This document shows positions 37,482 to 46,564 of a stretch of DNA of 64,000 nt, piece after piece; position 1 is the stretch's first letter; each line of letters begins with the position of its first letter. The notes under the pieces were generated by a model. The model searched no databases, was not told the DNA's origin, and was given only the letters and a program-made list of their open reading frames with translations. This DNA is from Bacillus sp. EB600 (GTDB lineage Bacteria; Bacillota; Bacilli; Bacillales; Cytobacillaceae): contig NZ_JAEVLT010000001.1 of the NCBI RefSeq assembly GCF_024494385.1, positions 434,001-498,000 of the forward strand, read 5' to 3'. The position numbers and the translations under genes are program-made.

Positions 37482-38096
37482 ATGAAAAAAAAATTTGGAA
37501 TTGATATCGATGGAACGGTAACATCTCCATCAGCAATTCTCCCGTTTATCAATAAAGCATTTGGACTGAATATTACATTAGCGGATGTTAAACAATATGA
37601 CTTAAATCCAGTCGTTAATGTATCTGAACAAGAGTTTGCCAATTGGTTCATGAAAAATGAACCGCGGATTTATGCTGGATCCCCTATTGCTCAAGATGCA
37701 GCATCTGTCCTTACTAAATGGAGAAATCAATACGAACTGTGCTTTATAAGTGCACGTGGTCCTCACTTACTTGATATTACAAAGAAATGGTTTATCGAAC
37801 ATAATCTTACCTTTGATGAAATTGAATTAATTGGCACTCATAACAAAGTTGAGTCTGTCAAAAAGCATAAGGTTGATCTATTTTTTGAAGATAAACATGA
37901 TAATGCTGTCATAATACACGAAGAATGCCATATTCCTGTGCTTTTATTTGATACGCCTTATAATCAAGACCCCATCCCAAATGGCGTTATTCGTGTTTTT
38001 AATTGGAAAGAGGCTTATCATTGGGTTAGAAATTGGGAAAAAAACAAAAGCGCAAGCGCCCGTTTAGCGACGTATGGACTGGAGCACACTGACTGA
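37482..38096 (+). CDS. yqfW: 5'(3')-deoxyribonucleotidase-like HAD hydrolase (YqfW), C terminus from a repeat
   Basis: 204 residues. HAD motif I is FGIDIDGTVTSPS (nucleophile Asp8 and Asp10), motif II lies near CFISARGP and motif III/IV near VDLFFEDKHDNAV, as in the NT5C-type nucleotidase family that includes YqfW. The ATG follows AAGGAG. The last 17 codons (from about Lys188) and the stop are inside a family A repeat that starts at 38045, so the native end has been replaced. Activity is not demonstrated. Confidence 0.85.
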   Translation: MKKKFGIDIDGTVTSPSAILPFINKAFGLNITLADVKQYDLNPVVNVSEQEFANWFMKNEPRIYAGSPIAQDAASVLTKWRNQYELCFISARGPHLLDITKKWFIEHNLTFDEIELIGTHNKVESVKKHKVDLFFEDKHDNAVIIHEECHIPVLLFDTPYNQDPIPNGVIRVFNWKEAYHWVRNWEKNKSASARLATYGLEHTD

Positions 38097-38190
38097 GATA
38101 AAGGAAACACGAAGAGCGTTAGCGATTCGATGTTGACTTATCGTAGGGAAGTGGGCGAAGTACACTAGTCGCTGGGCGCTGGAGCTAGAC
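38045..38190 (+). repeat. Family A intergenic repeat overlapping the yqfW 3' end
   Basis: AAAAGCGCAAGCGCCCG to GTCGCTGGGCGCTGGAGCTAGAC. It is nearly identical to the copies at 19261 and 36415. The TGA at 38094-38096 that ends yqfW is part of the repeat. Confidence 0.94.
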
Positions 38191-38250
38191 GTAAATTAAC
38201 TTAATTCAAAGTTATCAACAGCTTAATATTTTATAATTTCCTAGAAAGTA

Positions 38251-38282
38251 AAAAACGGCTTGTGTGAACATAAGCCGTTTTT
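38251..38282. terminator. Bidirectional terminator between yqfW and zur
   Basis: AAAAACGGCTT and AAGCCGTTTTT flank a 10-nt loop. Confidence 0.83.
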
Positions 38283-38317
38283 GGATAAGTTGAATTTTTT
38301 TTAGAGGATGTTTTAAC

Positions 38318-38731
38318 TTAATGTGTACATTCTGGACACCGACCGTATATTTCAAATTTATGTCCTGAAATATCGTAGCCTTTTAAATTTTCAGCCAAAC
38401 CCTCCATTGGGCATGCTTCTATTTCTTTTGTTTTGCCGCAGTCTAGACAAATAAAATGATGATGGTGCTGATGGTGAGAACAAGCAAATCGAAAATGCTT
38501 TTCACCATATAATTCTGTCATCTCAAGAATACCCAAATTTACAAATAAGGAAAGATTCCGGTAAATTGTATCAAAGCTTAAACCTGGATAATCATTTTTC
38601 AATAAATCAAGAACATCCTTTGCTGTAAGATATTTATTGTTATCTGCAAATAATTGCAGCATTTCTTCTCTTTTTCCGGTATGTTTATATCCTTTGTCTT
38701 TTAAGAATAAAAGAGCCTCACTTACATTCAC
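38318..38731 (-). CDS. zur: Zinc uptake regulator Zur (Fur family)
   Basis: 137 residues from GTG 38731, 8 nt behind GAGGT. Winged helix with [20 protein letters not shown], then the His-rich hinge [16 protein letters not shown] and C-terminal CPECTH, the two CxxC motifs of the structural zinc site. It represses zinc uptake when zinc is plentiful. The last gene of znuC-znuB-zur, so it probably controls its own operon. Confidence 0.92.
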   Translation of the reverse strand: MNVSEALLFLKDKGYKHTGKREEMLQLFADNNKYLTAKDVLDLLKNDYPGLSFDTIYRNLSLFVNLGILEMTELYGEKHFRFACSHHQHHHHFICLDCGKTKEIEACPMEGLAENLKGYDISGHKFEIYGRCPECTH

Positions 38732-38743
38732 TTTTCTCTACCT

Positions 38744-39589
38744 CTATTCCACTTGTTTTTTCCATACAGCTTTCTTATACAAAATCGCTACAACCAAAAT
38801 CGCCACAGCAATCATCACAATCGTACCACCTGGTGCCAAATTCAAGTAGTATGCCGTAAAAAGTCCTCCAAGAACAGAAATTTCACCAAAGAGGATCGAT
38901 AGAAAAATTGTTTGCTTAAAACCTTTGGCAATTCGAATACTGGCAGCGACTGGCAAAGTCATTAACGATGAAACAAGAAGAATTCCGACAATTCTCATCG
39001 ATGCAGCGATCACGAGGGCGACCATCACGATAAAACAAAAATGAAGTGTTTTTGCCGCAATTCCTGATGCTTTTGCATGTTCCTCATCAAACGATAATAA
39101 AAACAATTCTTTATATAAAGAAACAACAAGTAAAATAACAAAGATGCTAATAATAACAATTACCCATAAATCTGTTCGGCTCACGGCTGATACACTTCCG
39201 AATAAATAGCTGAACAAATCAGTATTAAAACCATTTGCCAATGAAATAAAAATTACCCCTAGACCGATTCCACTTGAAAGAATAATCGGAATTGCTAACT
39301 CCTGGTAATGTTTGTAAACTCCTCTCAACTTTTCAATAAATAATGATCCTCCCACAGAAAATGCCATTCCCAGGTAGAGTGGATTTAAACCGCTAAACAT
39401 GGAAAAGGACTTTTCTAACAGCAGGCTCGCCGCAATACCGGCAAGTGTCACATGGCTTAGGGCATCTGCAATTAACGAAAGTCTTCTGACAACAATGAAG
39501 ACACCTAACAACGGGGCTATAACACCAATCATAATCCCTGTTAAAAATGCATTTTGTAAAAATTCATAATGAAAAATCCCGGCTATCAT
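38744..39589 (-). CDS. znuB: Zinc ABC transporter permease ZnuB
   Basis: 281 residues with about eight membrane helices, family ABC-3. Motifs VVVRRLSLIADALSHVTLAGIA and MRIVGILLVSSLMTLPVAASIRIA are typical of ZnuB/TroC. ATG 39589 overlaps the znuC stop by 4 bp. No binding protein (znuA) is encoded in the unit; it must lie elsewhere. Confidence 0.92.
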   Translation of the reverse strand: MIAGIFHYEFLQNAFLTGIMIGVIAPLLGVFIVVRRLSLIADALSHVTLAGIAASLLLEKSFSMFSGLNPLYLGMAFSVGGSLFIEKLRGVYKHYQELAIPIILSSGIGLGVIFISLANGFNTDLFSYLFGSVSAVSRTDLWVIVIISIFVILLVVSLYKELFLLSFDEEHAKASGIAAKTLHFCFIVMVALVIAASMRIVGILLVSSLMTLPVAASIRIAKGFKQTIFLSILFGEISVLGGLFTAYYLNLAPGGTIVMIAVAILVVAILYKKAVWKKQVE

Positions 39590-40365
39590 TTTATGGCTCC
39601 TTCGTGCTCATGGCGGTGTGAAAGTAAATGAACATCATAGCCGTAAAAGTCGCCGAGCCCATTTTCCCTAAGCTTTTCAAATTCTTTTGTTTCCCCATGA
39701 AAGTGTAAATGTTTATTTAGACAGGCTACGTGGCTTACCTTTTCGGAGATTGTACCAATATCGTGTGTGACTAGAAGAAGAGTTATATGCTGATTTTCAT
39801 TTAAATCCTTCAACATTTGATAAAAGGTATTTACATTTTGAACATCCACTCCGACTGTTGGTTCATCAAGAATCAAGAGCTTAGGACTGCTTACCAGCGC
39901 ACGTGCAATAAAGACTCGCTGCTGCTGTCCTCCTGATAACTCTCCAATGTTTCTGTTTTTAAAATTGGCCATTCCAACCGCTTCCAGAGCTTGATTGACT
40001 TTTTCCTTATCCTCTTTCTTCATAAAATGAAACAGTCCTAGCTTTTTTGTCAATCCACTTGCCACTACTTCAGAAACCATTGCTGGAAATCCCGAATTAA
40101 AGGAATTTGCCTTTTGGGATACATAGCCAATATCCTCCCGGCCTTTAAATCGATTAATATCTTCACCAAATAAGATGATTTCTCCTTTTTGCAGTTTAAG
40201 GAGCCCTAAAATAAGCTTTAACAAGGTTGACTTCCCTGATCCATTTGGACCAACAATTGCTAAAAATGACCCTTCCGGGACAGAAAAATTTATATTTTCA
40301 AGTACGACATCGGATTCATATCGATAGGTCAAATCCTTTACTTCAATGATCATTTGCGCTGTCAT
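39586..40365 (-). CDS. znuC: Zinc ABC transporter ATP-binding protein ZnuC
   Basis: 259 residues from ATG 40365, 7 nt after AAGGTGA. Walker A GPNGSGKSTLL, signature [15 protein letters not shown], Walker B LLILDEPTVGVD and the His switch in LVTHDIGT are all present. It ends in a His-rich tail (LSHRHEHEGAIK), as seen in zinc ATPases. First gene of the zinc operon. Confidence 0.92.
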   Translation of the reverse strand: MTAQMIIEVKDLTYRYESDVVLENINFSVPEGSFLAIVGPNGSGKSTLLKLILGLLKLQKGEIILFGEDINRFKGREDIGYVSQKANSFNSGFPAMVSEVVASGLTKKLGLFHFMKKEDKEKVNQALEAVGMANFKNRNIGELSGGQQQRVFIARALVSSPKLLILDEPTVGVDVQNVNTFYQMLKDLNENQHITLLLVTHDIGTISEKVSHVACLNKHLHFHGETKEFEKLRENGLGDFYGYDVHLLSHRHEHEGAIK

Positions 40366-40380
40366 AAGCACTCACCTTTT

Positions 40381-40404
40381 AATTTTAAGAATCATTCCGA
40401 TTTA
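40381..40404 (-). promoter_or_regulatory. Zur-box-like operator at znuC
   Basis: Minus strand TAAATCGGAATGATTCTTAAAA. The left half nearly matches the Zur consensus AAATCGTAATnATTACGATTT, the right half is degenerate. It lies between the promoter and the ribosome site, where bound repressor would block transcription. Confidence 0.55.
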
Positions 40405-40413
40405 ACTTCAAGT

Positions 40414-40442
40414 AGTATACAACAAGTTATTTTAAAAGTAAA
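40414..40442 (-). promoter_or_regulatory. znuC promoter
   Basis: Minus strand TTTACT (40437-40442), a 17-bp spacer and TATACT (40414-40419), close to the sigma-A consensus. It directly precedes the Zur-like site. Confidence 0.6.
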
Positions 40443-40539
40443 GATTCTTGGACTATTTGCTTGCATTCTGAAATTTTGTTAAAAGCAAAAACAACTAGTC
40501 ACATTCTTTTCTCTCCGTCATACATTAGATGGAGGAGTG

Positions 40540-40800
40540 ATGAGGGTGAAGATTTTTGAAAACATCATTAATCATAAAATAAATACGATTACGACAAACG
40601 AGCTATTAAAGTACGCGCAGCAATTTAATATTAAAGTAAAACATGAGCACGCAAAAAAAGTAGCTGAATATTTAAGAGGAAGACAAGTTAATATATTTGA
40701 CCCAACAGAGAGAATAACCTTAATTAAAGAAATTGCAAAGATTGCGGGGCCTGAAACAGCTAAAGAGGTAAATAAGCTGTTTATTCAATTTACAAAATAA
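40540..40800 (+). CDS. yqfT: DUF2624 family protein (YqfT)
   Basis: 86 residues. ATG 40540 follows GGAGGA by 3 nt; the GTG at 40546 is spaced better and may be used. Helical sequence NIINHKINTITTNELLKYAQQFNI ... VAEYLRGRQVNIFDPTERITL is typical of DUF2624 in bacilli. It lies next to nfo as yqfT does in B. subtilis. Function is unknown. Confidence 0.8.
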   Translation: MRVKIFENIINHKINTITTNELLKYAQQFNIKVKHEHAKKVAEYLRGRQVNIFDPTERITLIKEIAKIAGPETAKEVNKLFIQFTK

Positions 40801-40830
40801 AGCTTTGGCAGCGCCAAAGCTTTATTTTTT
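40795..40830. terminator. Bidirectional terminator between yqfT and nfo
   Basis: AAATAAAGCTTTGG, loop, CCAAAGCTTTATTTTTT: overlaps both gene ends. Confidence 0.85.
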
Positions 40831-41722
40831 ATGATTGCATAATGTCAAGCAGTAGATTTTCATTAAATTCCTGTTTACGCAGCATTTCTATTTCAAAACG
40901 GTAGGGAGGTTTCTTATTATTTTTGTCTTCACCCACATACGGAGTCTCGAGAATTTTCGGAATATCCTCCAGCTGCGGATGATGCACAATATAATTCAAT
41001 GCTTGAAAGCCGATATGACCGAAACCAATATTTTCGTGACGGTCTTTTCTCGCACCTATCGAATTTTTGCTGTCATTAATATGCAGGACTTTTAAACGGT
41101 CTATACCAATAATTTTATCAAAATCATTTAAAACGCCATCAAAATCTTCCACAACATTATAGCCGGCATCATGTGTGTGACAGCTATCAAAACAAACCGA
41201 AAGCTTGTCATTATAAGTAACACCATCGATGATCATTGCTAATTCCTCAAAGCTTCTGCCACATTCCGACCCTTTACCGGCCATTGTTTCTAAAGCAATT
41301 TGGACATTTTCTTTGCCGGTTAACACCTCATTTAATCCTTCAATAATCCTTTTAATCCCCTCTTCCGTTCCAGCACCAACATGTGCCCCAGGATGGAGAA
41401 CAATTTGCCGGGCACCAATCGCCTCAGTTCGATCTATTTCGGTGCGGAGAAACGAAACTCCCAATTCAAATGTAGCCGGATTCGATGTGTTACCTACATT
41501 AATAATATAGGGGGCATGGACAACAATTTCAGAAATCCCATTCTCTTCCATATGTTTTCTGCCTGCCTCGATATTCAAATCCTCAATTTTTTTTCTTCTC
41601 GTATTTTGCGGTGCGCCCGTGTAAACCATAAAAGTATTGGCACCATATGAAACGGCCTCTTCACTTGCCGCTAAGAGCATTTTCTTTCCGCTCATTGATA
41701 CATGTGATCCAATTTTCAACAT
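40829..41722 (-). CDS. nfo: Endonuclease IV (AP endonuclease)
   Basis: 297 residues. Cleaves abasic sites in base-excision repair. TIM-barrel trinuclear-zinc motifs are [57 protein letters not shown] and ILETPY. ATG 41722 (a second ATG at 41725) follows GGGAGAGG. B. subtilis Nfo (YqfS) is almost collinear. Confidence 0.96.
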   Translation of the reverse strand: MLKIGSHVSMSGKKMLLAASEEAVSYGANTFMVYTGAPQNTRRKKIEDLNIEAGRKHMEENGISEIVVHAPYIINVGNTSNPATFELGVSFLRTEIDRTEAIGARQIVLHPGAHVGAGTEEGIKRIIEGLNEVLTGKENVQIALETMAGKGSECGRSFEELAMIIDGVTYNDKLSVCFDSCHTHDAGYNVVEDFDGVLNDFDKIIGIDRLKVLHINDSKNSIGARKDRHENIGFGHIGFQALNYIVHHPQLEDIPKILETPYVGEDKNNKKPPYRFEIEMLRKQEFNENLLLDIMQS

Positions 41723-41745
41723 CATTGCCTCTCCCTTTCAGTCAT

Positions 41746-43056
41746 TTACTTCTTTTTTAATCTTCTTTGGCGCTTTTTAATTGCTTCCATTTCCCACTGC
41801 ATTTTCTTTTTATACCCAGGCTTTACTTTTGCTGGTTTTCTAATAATTGATTTAGCCAATTTATCTACATCATTCTCTTGCTTTTTACGGGATTTGCGTC
41901 TATTCCGATCTTCAAGCTCGATGATCTCATTATTTTTTAAATCCACATTCTTAAATTCAATTCCCATCTTCTCCAAACGAATAAGCGCATCTTCATCTGA
42001 AAGATCATAAATCGTTAAGGCAATTCCAGAAAAACCAGCACGGGCAGTTCTACCAACGCGATGAATATAAAAATCAAGGTCACTAGGCAACTCATAATTT
42101 ATAACGTGACTTACCCCTTCAATATCAATCCCTCTTGAGGCTAGATCTGTGGCAACAATGTATTGAAATTCTAGGTCTTTCACTTGCTTCATTATTTTTT
42201 TACGTTCCCTAGGATTTAAATCACCGTGAATTCGGCCAACCTTTAGACCCTGTTCGATCAAATAATCGGCCACTTCATCGGCCATCTTTTTTGTATTTGT
42301 AAAAACAAGCGCCAAATACGGATTTAAAACCAACAATGCCTGACGAACCAGATCTTTTTTATTACGATGCCTTGAAGGCAATAGGTAATGCTTTAAGTTT
42401 TCTGCAGCAATTTGCTTTGCTTTAATATGAACAAAGGCTGGGTTTTCCATATACTTCTTCAGAAAAGGCTTAAGCTTTTCTGGAATCGTGGCGGAAAAGA
42501 CCAGCATTTGTAAATTTGACGGCATTTTAGCAGCAACCTGGTCGACATCTTGAATAAAGCCCATATCCAACATCATGTCCGCCTCATCGACAACAAGAAA
42601 TTCAGCCGTATGAATAAAAAGAGCTTGATCAATCATCAAGTCTTTAATCCTTCCTGGAGTTCCCACAACAATATGCGGCTGGATCTTTAATTTATCAATG
42701 GTTCTTTGTTTATCGGTCCCTCCTATGTAGCACCTTGCCATTATCGTCTTTTCGCGGCTGTCATGCTCAATAATTTTTAAAACTTGCTGATAGATTTGCG
42801 TTGCTAATTCTCTGGTTGGAGCCGTTATGACGGCTTGTACTTCCTTGCGGGCTGGATCTATTTTTTCTAGGATCGGAAGCAAATAGGCTAGTGTTTTCCC
42901 TGTTCCGGTCTGGGACTGTCCAATTGCACTTTCACCCTTGGAAATTAGTGGAATCATCCTTTCCTGGATTTCAGTCGGTTCATAAAACCCAAAAGCATTA
43001 AGTGCATTTATAATAAACGGTTGAAATTGATACCTTCCAAATTGATTTTCGCTCAT
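41746..43056 (-). CDS. cshB: DEAD-box RNA helicase CshB
   Basis: 436 residues. Motifs: Q-motif NAFGFYEPTEIQ, I AIGQSQTGTGKT, Ia PTRELA, II VDEADMMLDMG (DEAD), III SAT, V VATDLASRGIDIEG, VI HRVGRTARAG. The C-terminal tail is strongly basic (RRKSRKKQEND, KKRQRRLKKK). This fits CshB (YqfR), a cold-shock RNA helicase that helps ribosome assembly and mRNA unfolding. It is followed by nfo at a 20-bp distance, probably one transcript. Confidence 0.94.
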   Translation of the reverse strand: MSENQFGRYQFQPFIINALNAFGFYEPTEIQERMIPLISKGESAIGQSQTGTGKTLAYLLPILEKIDPARKEVQAVITAPTRELATQIYQQVLKIIEHDSREKTIMARCYIGGTDKQRTIDKLKIQPHIVVGTPGRIKDLMIDQALFIHTAEFLVVDEADMMLDMGFIQDVDQVAAKMPSNLQMLVFSATIPEKLKPFLKKYMENPAFVHIKAKQIAAENLKHYLLPSRHRNKKDLVRQALLVLNPYLALVFTNTKKMADEVADYLIEQGLKVGRIHGDLNPRERKKIMKQVKDLEFQYIVATDLASRGIDIEGVSHVINYELPSDLDFYIHRVGRTARAGFSGIALTIYDLSDEDALIRLEKMGIEFKNVDLKNNEIIELEDRNRRKSRKKQENDVDKLAKSIIRKPAKVKPGYKKKMQWEMEAIKKRQRRLKKK

Positions 43057-43284
43057 ACTTTACTCCTTATTCATTCAATTTTCTTTTTCATTTTCTATTT
43101 CATTCTGTCAAAAACTCATACTTTCCTATTCTACACTAAATCTCCATCTTTACCTAATAACAGCATTAACCTTTACAGCACTTTTTATCAAGAAATTAGC
43201 AATTCAGCTGTGCTTTTGTACCTAAACAAAAAGAAACTTTGTGCATATTCTAAAGAATAGACGGAAAAAAAGGAGGTTAAAGTG

Positions 43285-43989
43285 ATGCAGCCACAAATCC
43301 CAAGGCAAGGCGCAATGCGACCGGGGCAAATGATGGGACCGGGTTTCGGAGGAAGAGGTCCAATGATGGGGATGAATCAAGCACCCAGGTCTCCGATGAT
43401 GGGCATGAATCGAGCGGCCAGGTCTCCGCTGATGGGCGGAGGGCAGCAAATGAGTAGAGGCGGTGGTCTATTTTCAAGGCTGCTGGGCATGGGGAACCAA
43501 TCTGGAAGAATGGGCGGTTTGATGGGAATGCAGCAAGCGGGTCGTGCAGCAGGTGCCGGAGGCTCCATGTTTGGTAATTCCGGGGGGATAATGGGCTTTC
43601 TAAACAACACCCAGCAAGTCCTTAAAACTGCTCAATCAATCGGACCTATGGTTCAACAGTTTCAGCAATATGGTTCATTAGTTAAAAATATACCTGCAAT
43701 GTGGAAACTTTATCGGGGCTTAAAGGATACTCCCGATGCATCTACAGAAAAAGCAAAAGCTTCTTCAAAAAGTAACAAAGCTAAAAAAGGTTCTAACTCC
43801 AATCCTAAACGTTCTTCAAAATCAAGTTCCGCTCAAAAAAGTTCCCACCATAAAGATGAAAGCTCTTCTGAAAACAAACAAAATAAACCTGAAGTCCATT
43901 CTCAACAAAAAAAAGATGGAAAAAGTACCAAACGAACAACTTCTTCCGCAAACAAAAAGGGATCGTCTATTCCAAAACTATATATTTAG
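43285..43989 (+). CDS. yqfQ: VrrA/YqfQ-like low-complexity protein
   Basis: 234 residues from ATG 43285 behind AAGGAGGT. The first ~90 residues are Gly/Met/Arg/Pro-rich with copies of the block SPMMGMNRAARSPLMGG. A central helical part (QVLKTAQSIGPMVQQFQQYGSLVKNIPAMWKLYRG) is the conserved YqfQ core. The last ~85 residues are Lys/Ser-rich (KAKASSKSNKAKKGSN). Position between cshB and ispH is that of yqfQ, the homologue of the B. anthracis variable-repeat gene vrrA. Spore-coat or surface function is only a guess. Confidence 0.8.
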   Translation: MQPQIPRQGAMRPGQMMGPGFGGRGPMMGMNQAPRSPMMGMNRAARSPLMGGGQQMSRGGGLFSRLLGMGNQSGRMGGLMGMQQAGRAAGAGGSMFGNSGGIMGFLNNTQQVLKTAQSIGPMVQQFQQYGSLVKNIPAMWKLYRGLKDTPDASTEKAKASSKSNKAKKGSNSNPKRSSKSSSAQKSSHHKDESSSENKQNKPEVHSQQKKDGKSTKRTTSSANKKGSSIPKLYI

Positions 43990-43995
43990 GCTATT

Positions 43996-44027
43996 GAGGA
44001 TGCTGGAGGCAGCATTCTTTTTATTTT
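43996..44027 (+). terminator. yqfQ terminator
   Basis: GGATGCTG, loop GAGG, CAGCATTC followed by TTTTTATTTT, 7 bp after the stop. Confidence 0.78.
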
Positions 44028-44125
44028 GTATCCTTTTTCCCGGCTCATGGTAACATGATTCCCTTTCTCATTACCATCAAGACCTGAGTTTTATTTCCCT
44101 CACACCATGCGTGTGAAGAGTGTCT

Positions 44126-44154
44126 TTGTATTAAGTCTATATTTCTTATATAAT
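44126..44154 (+). promoter_or_regulatory. ispH promoter
   Basis: TTGTAT (44126-44131), 17-bp spacer and TATAAT (44149-44154), a good sigma-A match about 40 bp before the ATG. Confidence 0.65.
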
Positions 44155-44194
44155 ATAAGCAGAAATTAAGCACTTTACGGGGAGGACCCTTTAC

Positions 44195-45133
44195 ATGAAT
44201 GTTATAAAGATATCACCTCGCGGTTATTGCTATGGTGTTGTCGACGCCATGGTTATTGCAAGAAATGCTGCGTTAGATAAAACATTGCCTCGACCAATCT
44301 ATATATTAGGTATGATAGTTCACAATAAACACGTTACGGACGCATTTGCCGAAGAAGGGATTGTCACCCTTGACGGAAATAACCGGAAAGAAATACTTGA
44401 AAAAGTAGATAAGGGAACAGTCATTTTTACTGCACATGGAATATCTCCTGAGGTTCGCGACTTAGCCCGTCAAAAGGGGCTTGTCGCCATTGATGCTACA
44501 TGTCCAGATGTTACAAAAACGCATGATCTTATTCGTGCCAAGGCAAAAGAAGGATATCAAATTATTTATATTGGTAAAAAAGGTCATCCTGAACCAGAGG
44601 GAGCGGTTGGCGTTGCACCCGGACTAGTCCATTTAGTATCGAATCCAAGCGATGTTGATGCATTAGCGATTGATAACGATAAAATAATTGTTACTAACCA
44701 AACGACAATGAGTCAATGGGATGTAGCGGATATTATGGAAAAAGTAAAAGAAAAATATCCACTGGTAGAAAGCTATAATGAAATTTGCCTTGCTACGCAA
44801 ATAAGACAAGAGGCTGTTGCCGAACAAGCAAAGAAGGCCGATGTTTTAATTGTCGTAGGCGACCCTAAAAGCAATAATTCCAATCGGCTTGCCCAGGTCT
44901 CTGAAGAGGTTGCTGATACCAAAGCCTATCGCATTGCTGATATTTCAGAATTGGAAATTGATTGGATTAAGGACGCATCCACCGTTGCTGTTACAGCAGG
45001 GGCTTCTACCCCAACTCCAATCACCAAAGAAGTGATTACCTTTCTGGAACAATTTGATCCAAAGGATGAAAAAACCTGGGAACGGAAGAAAACCGTTCCA
45101 CTTAGCAAGATTTTACCTAAAGTTAAGAATTAA
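44195..45133 (+). CDS. ispH: 4-Hydroxy-3-methylbut-2-enyl diphosphate reductase (IspH)
   Basis: 312 residues. Last step of the MEP pathway, producing IPP and DMAPP. The three 4Fe-4S Cys are C12 (SPRGYCYGV), C103 ([11 protein letters not shown]) and the Cys of [10 protein letters not shown]; His in [10 protein letters not shown] and [10 protein letters not shown] and the TNQTTMSQ and [11 protein letters not shown] motifs line the substrate site. Ribosome site GGGGAGG. B. subtilis ispH is yqfP in the same place. Confidence 0.96.
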   Translation: MNVIKISPRGYCYGVVDAMVIARNAALDKTLPRPIYILGMIVHNKHVTDAFAEEGIVTLDGNNRKEILEKVDKGTVIFTAHGISPEVRDLARQKGLVAIDATCPDVTKTHDLIRAKAKEGYQIIYIGKKGHPEPEGAVGVAPGLVHLVSNPSDVDALAIDNDKIIVTNQTTMSQWDVADIMEKVKEKYPLVESYNEICLATQIRQEAVAEQAKKADVLIVVGDPKSNNSNRLAQVSEEVADTKAYRIADISELEIDWIKDASTVAVTAGASTPTPITKEVITFLEQFDPKDEKTWERKKTVPLSKILPKVKN

Positions 45134-45137
45134 AAAA

Positions 45138-45444
45138 AGAACCGCTGCCGGTTCTCAAGCTGTCAAAGGTTAGAAAAAGTGTGTTGCAATACTTTAGGTT
45201 GATTTGCCCCCTGTTGATTGGAGCGGAGGGCACTCGACTCCCGCTGGATAGAGAGGTCACTGGAGACCCCACAGGCGCCAAAGCGCCGAGGAGGCTTTAG
45301 GACCTCCCCGCGGAAAGCGAGTGACCGGAGCGGAAATTAACAGGCCCATTTGCAGGATCGTCAATAAATTTGGTATTTAGATGACCAAAAAAACTACCAA
45401 GAAAATAACCTTTTTTTGACAACCCGAGAACCGCTGCCGGTTCT
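45138..45444. repeat. Family B repeat inserted in a terminator, flanked by an 18-bp direct repeat
   Basis: AGAACCGCTGCCGGTTCT occurs at 45138-45155 and again at 45427-45444. The left copy keeps an A-run before it, the right copy a T-run after it, as if one bidirectional terminator had been split. The 271 bp between have inverted ends (CTC..TGTCAAA..GGTTA and TAACC..TTTGACA..GAG). They contain a GC-rich core (45211-45344) with GGAGCGGA at both ends and paired CTGTTGATT / AATTAACAG. No coding capacity. The core looks like a dispersed repeat known by type from Bacillaceae genomes; I cannot name it. Confidence 0.8.
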
Positions 45445-45448
45445 TTTT

Positions 45449-46564
45449 TTATATAAATTGAAAAGGATCTGTATTTTCCTCAGAAGCGATAAACTCTACT
45501 TCAAAACCAGATTCCTTGCATAATCTTCCTAGATGGCAAACAACTCCTTTTTTCATCACCTTTTCCACATTATGACCGGGATCAATCATGTTTAAGCCTT
45601 GCATCATGGCATCATGTGCGGTGTGGTAATAAATATCCCCTGTGACGTAGACATCTGCCCCTTTGAATTTAGCCTGACTATAATACTTATTTCCATCTCC
45701 GCCAAGAACAGCTACTTTTTTTATTTTTGAACGTAAGTCACCGACAACACGAACCCGATCTACTTCTAATGCAGTTTTCACTTTCTCGGCAAACTCGGCT
45801 AACGTCATTTCATTTACAGTTCCAATTCTTCCAAGCCCAAGAACCTCTCCCTTATTTTCAACGGGATATAAATCAAACGCAGGTTCCTCATATGGATGTG
45901 CTTTTAGCATCGCTGTTACTACCTTTTTAACGAGAAAGTCAGGAACGATCGTTTCAATCCGTATTTCATCAACGGCTTCCATAACCCCCTGCTCCCCGAT
46001 GTACGGCTTTGTTTGTTCTCCGGGTAAGAACCTGCCCGTTCCGGCTGCGGAGAAGCTACAATGGCTGTAATTGCCAATAAAGCCAGCTCCTGCATTTCCT
46101 AGTGCCTGCCTTACTTTTTCAGCACTTTCAACTGGAACAAAAACAACAATTTTTTTTAGTGCAGTCTCAATTGTTGGAACAAGCACCTCAGGATTTTTTA
46201 TCTCAAGCGCAGCAGCGAGCAAATCATTTACTCCGCCTTTTGCTACGTCAAGGTTGGTATGGGCTGCATAAACGGCAATATCATGCCTCAATAGCTTTTC
46301 AATTATTCTTCCCTGAGCAGTATCCGTAATTACATTTTTTAACGGACGGTAAATCGGCGGGTGATGAGCAATAATCAACTGAACATCTTTCCTAATCGCT
46401 TCGTCAATTACATTTTCAAGAACGTCTAATGCAACCAGGACCCGTTCTATTTTTTTGTTAAGACGACCAATTTGTAGCCCAACCTTATCCCCTTCCATCG
46501 CAAGTCCTTTTGGGGAAAATTGTTCAAAGAGCTGAATGATTTCATAACCATTGGGTACTTTCAT
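45449..46564 (-). CDS. yqfO: Nif3-like dinuclear metal centre protein (YqfO)
   Basis: 371 residues. The NIF3/DUF34 halves carry the metal ligands: IIAHHPPIYRPLK and YAAHTNLDVAKGG in the first half, YVTGDIYYHTAHDA and IDPGHNVEKV in the second. An inserted ~120-residue domain (KKIVVFVPVESAEKVRQAL ... HPYEEPAFDLYPV) resembles CutA/PII folds, as in B. cereus YqfO. The product is often annotated as GTP cyclohydrolase I type 2, which is doubtful. Start overlaps the trmK stop by one base. Confidence 0.9.
   Translation of the reverse strand: MKVPNGYEIIQLFEQFSPKGLAMEGDKVGLQIGRLNKKIERVLVALDVLENVIDEAIRKDVQLIIAHHPPIYRPLKNVITDTAQGRIIEKLLRHDIAVYAAHTNLDVAKGGVNDLLAAALEIKNPEVLVPTIETALKKIVVFVPVESAEKVRQALGNAGAGFIGNYSHCSFSAAGTGRFLPGEQTKPYIGEQGVMEAVDEIRIETIVPDFLVKKVVTAMLKAHPYEEPAFDLYPVENKGEVLGLGRIGTVNEMTLAEFAEKVKTALEVDRVRVVGDLRSKIKKVAVLGGDGNKYYSQAKFKGADVYVTGDIYYHTAHDAMMQGLNMIDPGHNVEKVMKKGVVCHLGRLCKESGFEVEFIASEENTDPFQFI

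Noticed and set aside
43736..44053. 105-codon frame within and beyond yqfQ
   Set aside because: Shifted frame of the Lys/Ser-rich tail; no start signal, runs through the terminator.
45211..45344. Small structured RNA gene in the GC-rich block after ispH
   Set aside because: Better explained as the core of a dispersed repeat with inverted ends; no promoter or terminator of its own is visible.
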